The position numbers and the translations under genes are program-made. Source: Silene noctiflora (lineage: Eukaryota; Streptophyta; Magnoliopsida; Caryophyllales; Caryophyllaceae). Taken from it: a stretch of 24,366 nt of DNA. Shown here piece by piece: positions 21,990 to 24,366 of this stretch. The notes under the pieces are model-generated. The model had not been told where the DNA came from. It saw only the letters and a list, made by a program, of their open reading frames with translations, and did not search any database. The DNA lies in NCBI GenBank assembly GCA_009801015.1, contig VHZZ01000232.1:26268-50633 (forward strand). The letters are read 5' to 3'. Positions within the stretch are counted from its first letter, which is position 1. The number at the start of each line of letters is the position of its first letter.

Positions 21990-22651
21990 CGATAAACGAG
22001 TCTCGGACGAAAATCACGTACGGCTTAAAAATAGATGAACACTTGTTATTTATGGCTGAAACTCGAATACGGTAACTCATGAAGCGACCCCTATCACGTG
22101 AAAAAAAAAACCGAGAGGATAAGAAGCATGACCCGGCACGACCTCCCAAATGGGTCAAAGTTAAGTGTATAATACACGTTTTTTCAGAATTTACAGTCCC
22201 GGGAAAAAAATGTCCGTAAATCATACTGATGCTTTATCGGGTCAGATAGATAAACCACACAAATATTGAGAAACAACAGAGGACATTTGATATTGCCGGT
22301 ACGCGATAAATGAGTCATGGACGAAAATCACGTACGGCTTAAAAAGAGAGGAGTACTTGTTATTTAGAGCTGAAAATCGAATACGGATACTCATGAAGCG
22401 AGCCCCTGTCACGTGAAAGAAAAACCCGGGAGGAAAAGAAGCATCACCCGGCACGACCTCCCAAACGGGTCAAATTTTAAGTGTATAATACACATTTTTC
22501 GGGAATTTACAGTCCCGGCAAAAAAATATCTGTAAATCATACGGATGGTTTATCGTGTCAGATAAAGAAACCACACAAATTTGAGAAGCAAAAGAGGACA
22601 TTTGATTGTGTCGGTACCATATAAACGAGTCTCAGATAAAAATCACGTACG

Positions 22652-23554
22652 ACTGAAAAATAGATGAATACTTGTTATTTGGGGCTGAAAATCGAATACG
22701 GTAATCAAGAAGCGACCCCTGTCACGTGAATGAAAACCGAGAGGAAAATAAACATTACCCATCACGACTTCTCAAACTGGTCAAATTTAAGTATAATAAT
22801 ACACGTTTTTCGGGAATTTACAATCCCGAGAAAAATGTCCGTAAATCATAAAGGTGGTTTGTCTGGTCAGATAAAGAAACCAAACAAAATTTGAAATGTA
22901 ACAGAGGACATTTGATAATGCCGGTACGCGATAAACGGGTTTTGGACGAAAATCACGTACGGCTTAAAAATAGATGAATACTTGTTATTTAGGGCTGAAA
23001 ATCGAATACGGTAATGAAGAAGTGACCCCTGTCACGTGAAATAAAAACCGACAGGAATAGAAACATGATCCGCCACGACCTCCCAAACGGGTCAAATTTA
23101 AGAGTATAATACACGTTTTTTCCGGAATTTACAGTATCGGCAAAACAATGACGGCAAATCATACGAATGGTTTATCGGGTAAGATAAAGAAACCACACAA
23201 ATATTTAGAAGCAACATAGTACATTTGATAGTAACAGTACGCGATAAACTAGTCTCGGACGAAAACCACGTACGGCTTAAAATTAGATGAATACTTGTTA
23301 TTTTGGGCTGGAAATCGAATACGTTAACTTATGAAGCGACCCTTGTCACGTGAAAGAAAAACCGGGAGGAAAAGAAACATGACCCGACACGACCTCCCAA
23401 ACGGGTCAAATTTAAGTGTATGATACACGTTTTTCGGAAATTTACAGTCCCTGGAAAAAAATTGTTCGTAAATCATACGGATGGTTTATCGGGTCATATA
23501 AAGAAACCACACAAATTTGGAGTTGTAACTGAGGACATTTGATTGTGCCGGTAC
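22652..23554 (+). repeat. Three-unit segmental duplicate in block 2, copy B
   Basis: Partner of 20895-21801, with the same order of three variant units. Copy A differs by an extra GTACGGCA near 21480. Immediately upstream, copy A has a unit lacking the landmark core where copy B has the GGTACCATATAAACGAG variant. Confidence 0.88.
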
Positions 23555-23905
23555 GCGATAAAGGAGTCTCGGACGAAAATCACCTACGGCTTAAAAATAG
23601 ATGAATACTTGTTATTTAAGGCTGAAAATCGAATATGTTAATCATTAAGCGACCACTGTCACGTGAAAGTAAAACCGAGAGGATAAGAAACATGACTCGG
23701 CAAGACCTCCCAAACGAGTCAAATTTAAGTTTTTCGGGAATTTACAGCCACGGCAAAAAAATATCCGTAAATCATACGGATGGTTTATGGGGTCAGATAA
23801 AGAAACCACACTAATTTTGAGAAGCAACAGAGGACAATTGATAGTGTCGGAACGCGATAAATGAGTCTCAGACGAAAATCACGTACGGCTTAAAAATAGA
23901 TGAAT

Positions 23906-24366
23906 CAATATATATAACTAAAAGAGGTTTTTTTCTAAGCAAATCGTAGTTTCTAACTTTTACAAAACACTATATTTATAAATAATAATTATTTATAATT
24001 TTCCTATTAGAATTAGAAAATAAGAAAATAATAAGTTATTTACAATTTTTGTATTAGAATTAGAAAATAGTTGATTATTTACAATTTTCCTATTTGATTT
24101 ATATTTAAAACATTATTATTTTTAAGATTTGTATTCTTATTATTTAAGGTTATTAACTTTAACTCAATACTTCTATTAAAAATGAAAATGGGAAATGAGT
24201 TATAAAATAATTGATTATTTAGAATTTTTCTATTAGACTTATGACATTATTATTTGATATTTATATACTTACTATTTAAGGTTATTGATGTGTTGTATTT
24301 TTATATACTTTTTGCCCCCGTTATAGCTCACATTTTCATGTCATTTGCACTTTTATAAAGTGATTT
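23906..24366. other. Very AT-rich right flank of the array
   Basis: No gene was found. The sequence is dominated by A/T with short diverged repeats. TATTAGAATTAGAAAATA occurs at 24005 and 24052, with a partial third copy near 24091. A longer repeat is listed separately. Confidence 0.75.
24071..24294 (+). repeat. Diverged AT-rich tandem repeat, about 140-bp offset
   Basis: TTGATTATTTA...CATTATTATT...CTTATTATTTAAGGTTATT beginning at 24071 recurs from 24211, ending TACTATTTAAGGTTATTGAT. The high A+T content makes part of the match expected by chance. Confidence 0.5.

Larger units (their letters stand above)
18776..23905 (+). repeat. Tandem satellite array, block 2 (about 313-bp unit, about 17 units)
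   Basis: It has the same unit and orientation as block 1, resuming at TTGTTATTTAGAGC. Landmarks lie at 19034, 19346, 19659, 19972, 20285, 20597, 21171, 21491, 21802, 21989, 22303, 22618, 22928, 23241, 23555 and 23854. A unit near 20890 has lost the landmark: GACATTT is joined to GGCTGAAAAATAGATG. The unit at 21802-21989 is only 187 bp. The array stops within AAATAGATGAAT at about 23905. Units here more often show AAAACCGAGAGGAAAATAAAC and GTATAATAATACACG variants. Confidence 0.97.

Noticed and set aside
4005-23905. Direct-repeat-with-spacer reading as a CRISPR array
   Set aside because: Units are continuous 313-bp tandem repeats with no unique spacers, in an evidently plant sequence.
4005-23905. 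CENP-B-box-like motif, as would suggest a centromeric satellite
   Set aside because: I looked for TTCGNNNNANNCGGG around the TTCGGGA and CGGGTCA segments on the plus strand of the consensus unit. The spacing and bases do not fit in the units examined.

Overview
The window reads as plant nuclear DNA, probably from a eudicot. It has a spliced Mutator-like transposase gene with short phase-0 introns, two miniature inverted-repeat elements, and a long tandem satellite array. The exact species cannot be read from the bases. From memory only, a subtelomeric satellite with a unit close to 313 bp has been described in Silene latifolia (the X43.1/SacI type). That makes Silene (Caryophyllaceae) my best guess, but it is unverified.

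Layout. (1) Positions 1-2418 hold the 3' three quarters of a MULE (MuDR-type) transposase gene. It has a DNA-binding-domain remnant, the transposase core, a SWIM zinc finger and a CCHC zinc knuckle. The gene is cut by the window start, carries two compensating one-base frameshifts near its 5' end, and appears to continue through two introns. The second intron holds a 152-bp foldback MITE whose ends are themselves hairpins. (2) Positions 2419-4004 are AT-rich non-coding DNA with one strong hairpin (3211-3246). (3) Positions 4005-18030 and 18776-23905 are two blocks of one head-to-tail satellite with a modal unit of about 313 bp and roughly 62 units in all. The satellite is diverged, with recognisable subfamilies, multi-unit duplications, internally deleted units and an amplified 227-bp short variant. 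(4) One unit is split by a 384-bp non-autonomous hAT-like element (11325-11708) with terminal inverted repeats, an imperfect 8-bp target duplication, and an interior made almost wholly of CCCGA/CCCGAA repeats. (5) The blocks are separated by about 745 bp of unrelated DNA (18031-18775) with six near-palindromic ACTCGRYCGAGT motifs and a 92-bp tandem duplication. (6) Positions 23906-24366 are very AT-rich flank with weak internal repetition.

No functional host gene is evident. The only protein-coding content I can support is the transposase. The many open frames inside the satellite, mostly on the minus strand, are by-products of the repeat: the same peptide stretches recur once per unit, and because 313 is not a multiple of three they fall in a rotating frame. 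The most informative biology here is how the satellite evolves: local segmental duplication, deletions at short direct repeats, spread of the 227-bp variant, and insertion of transposons.
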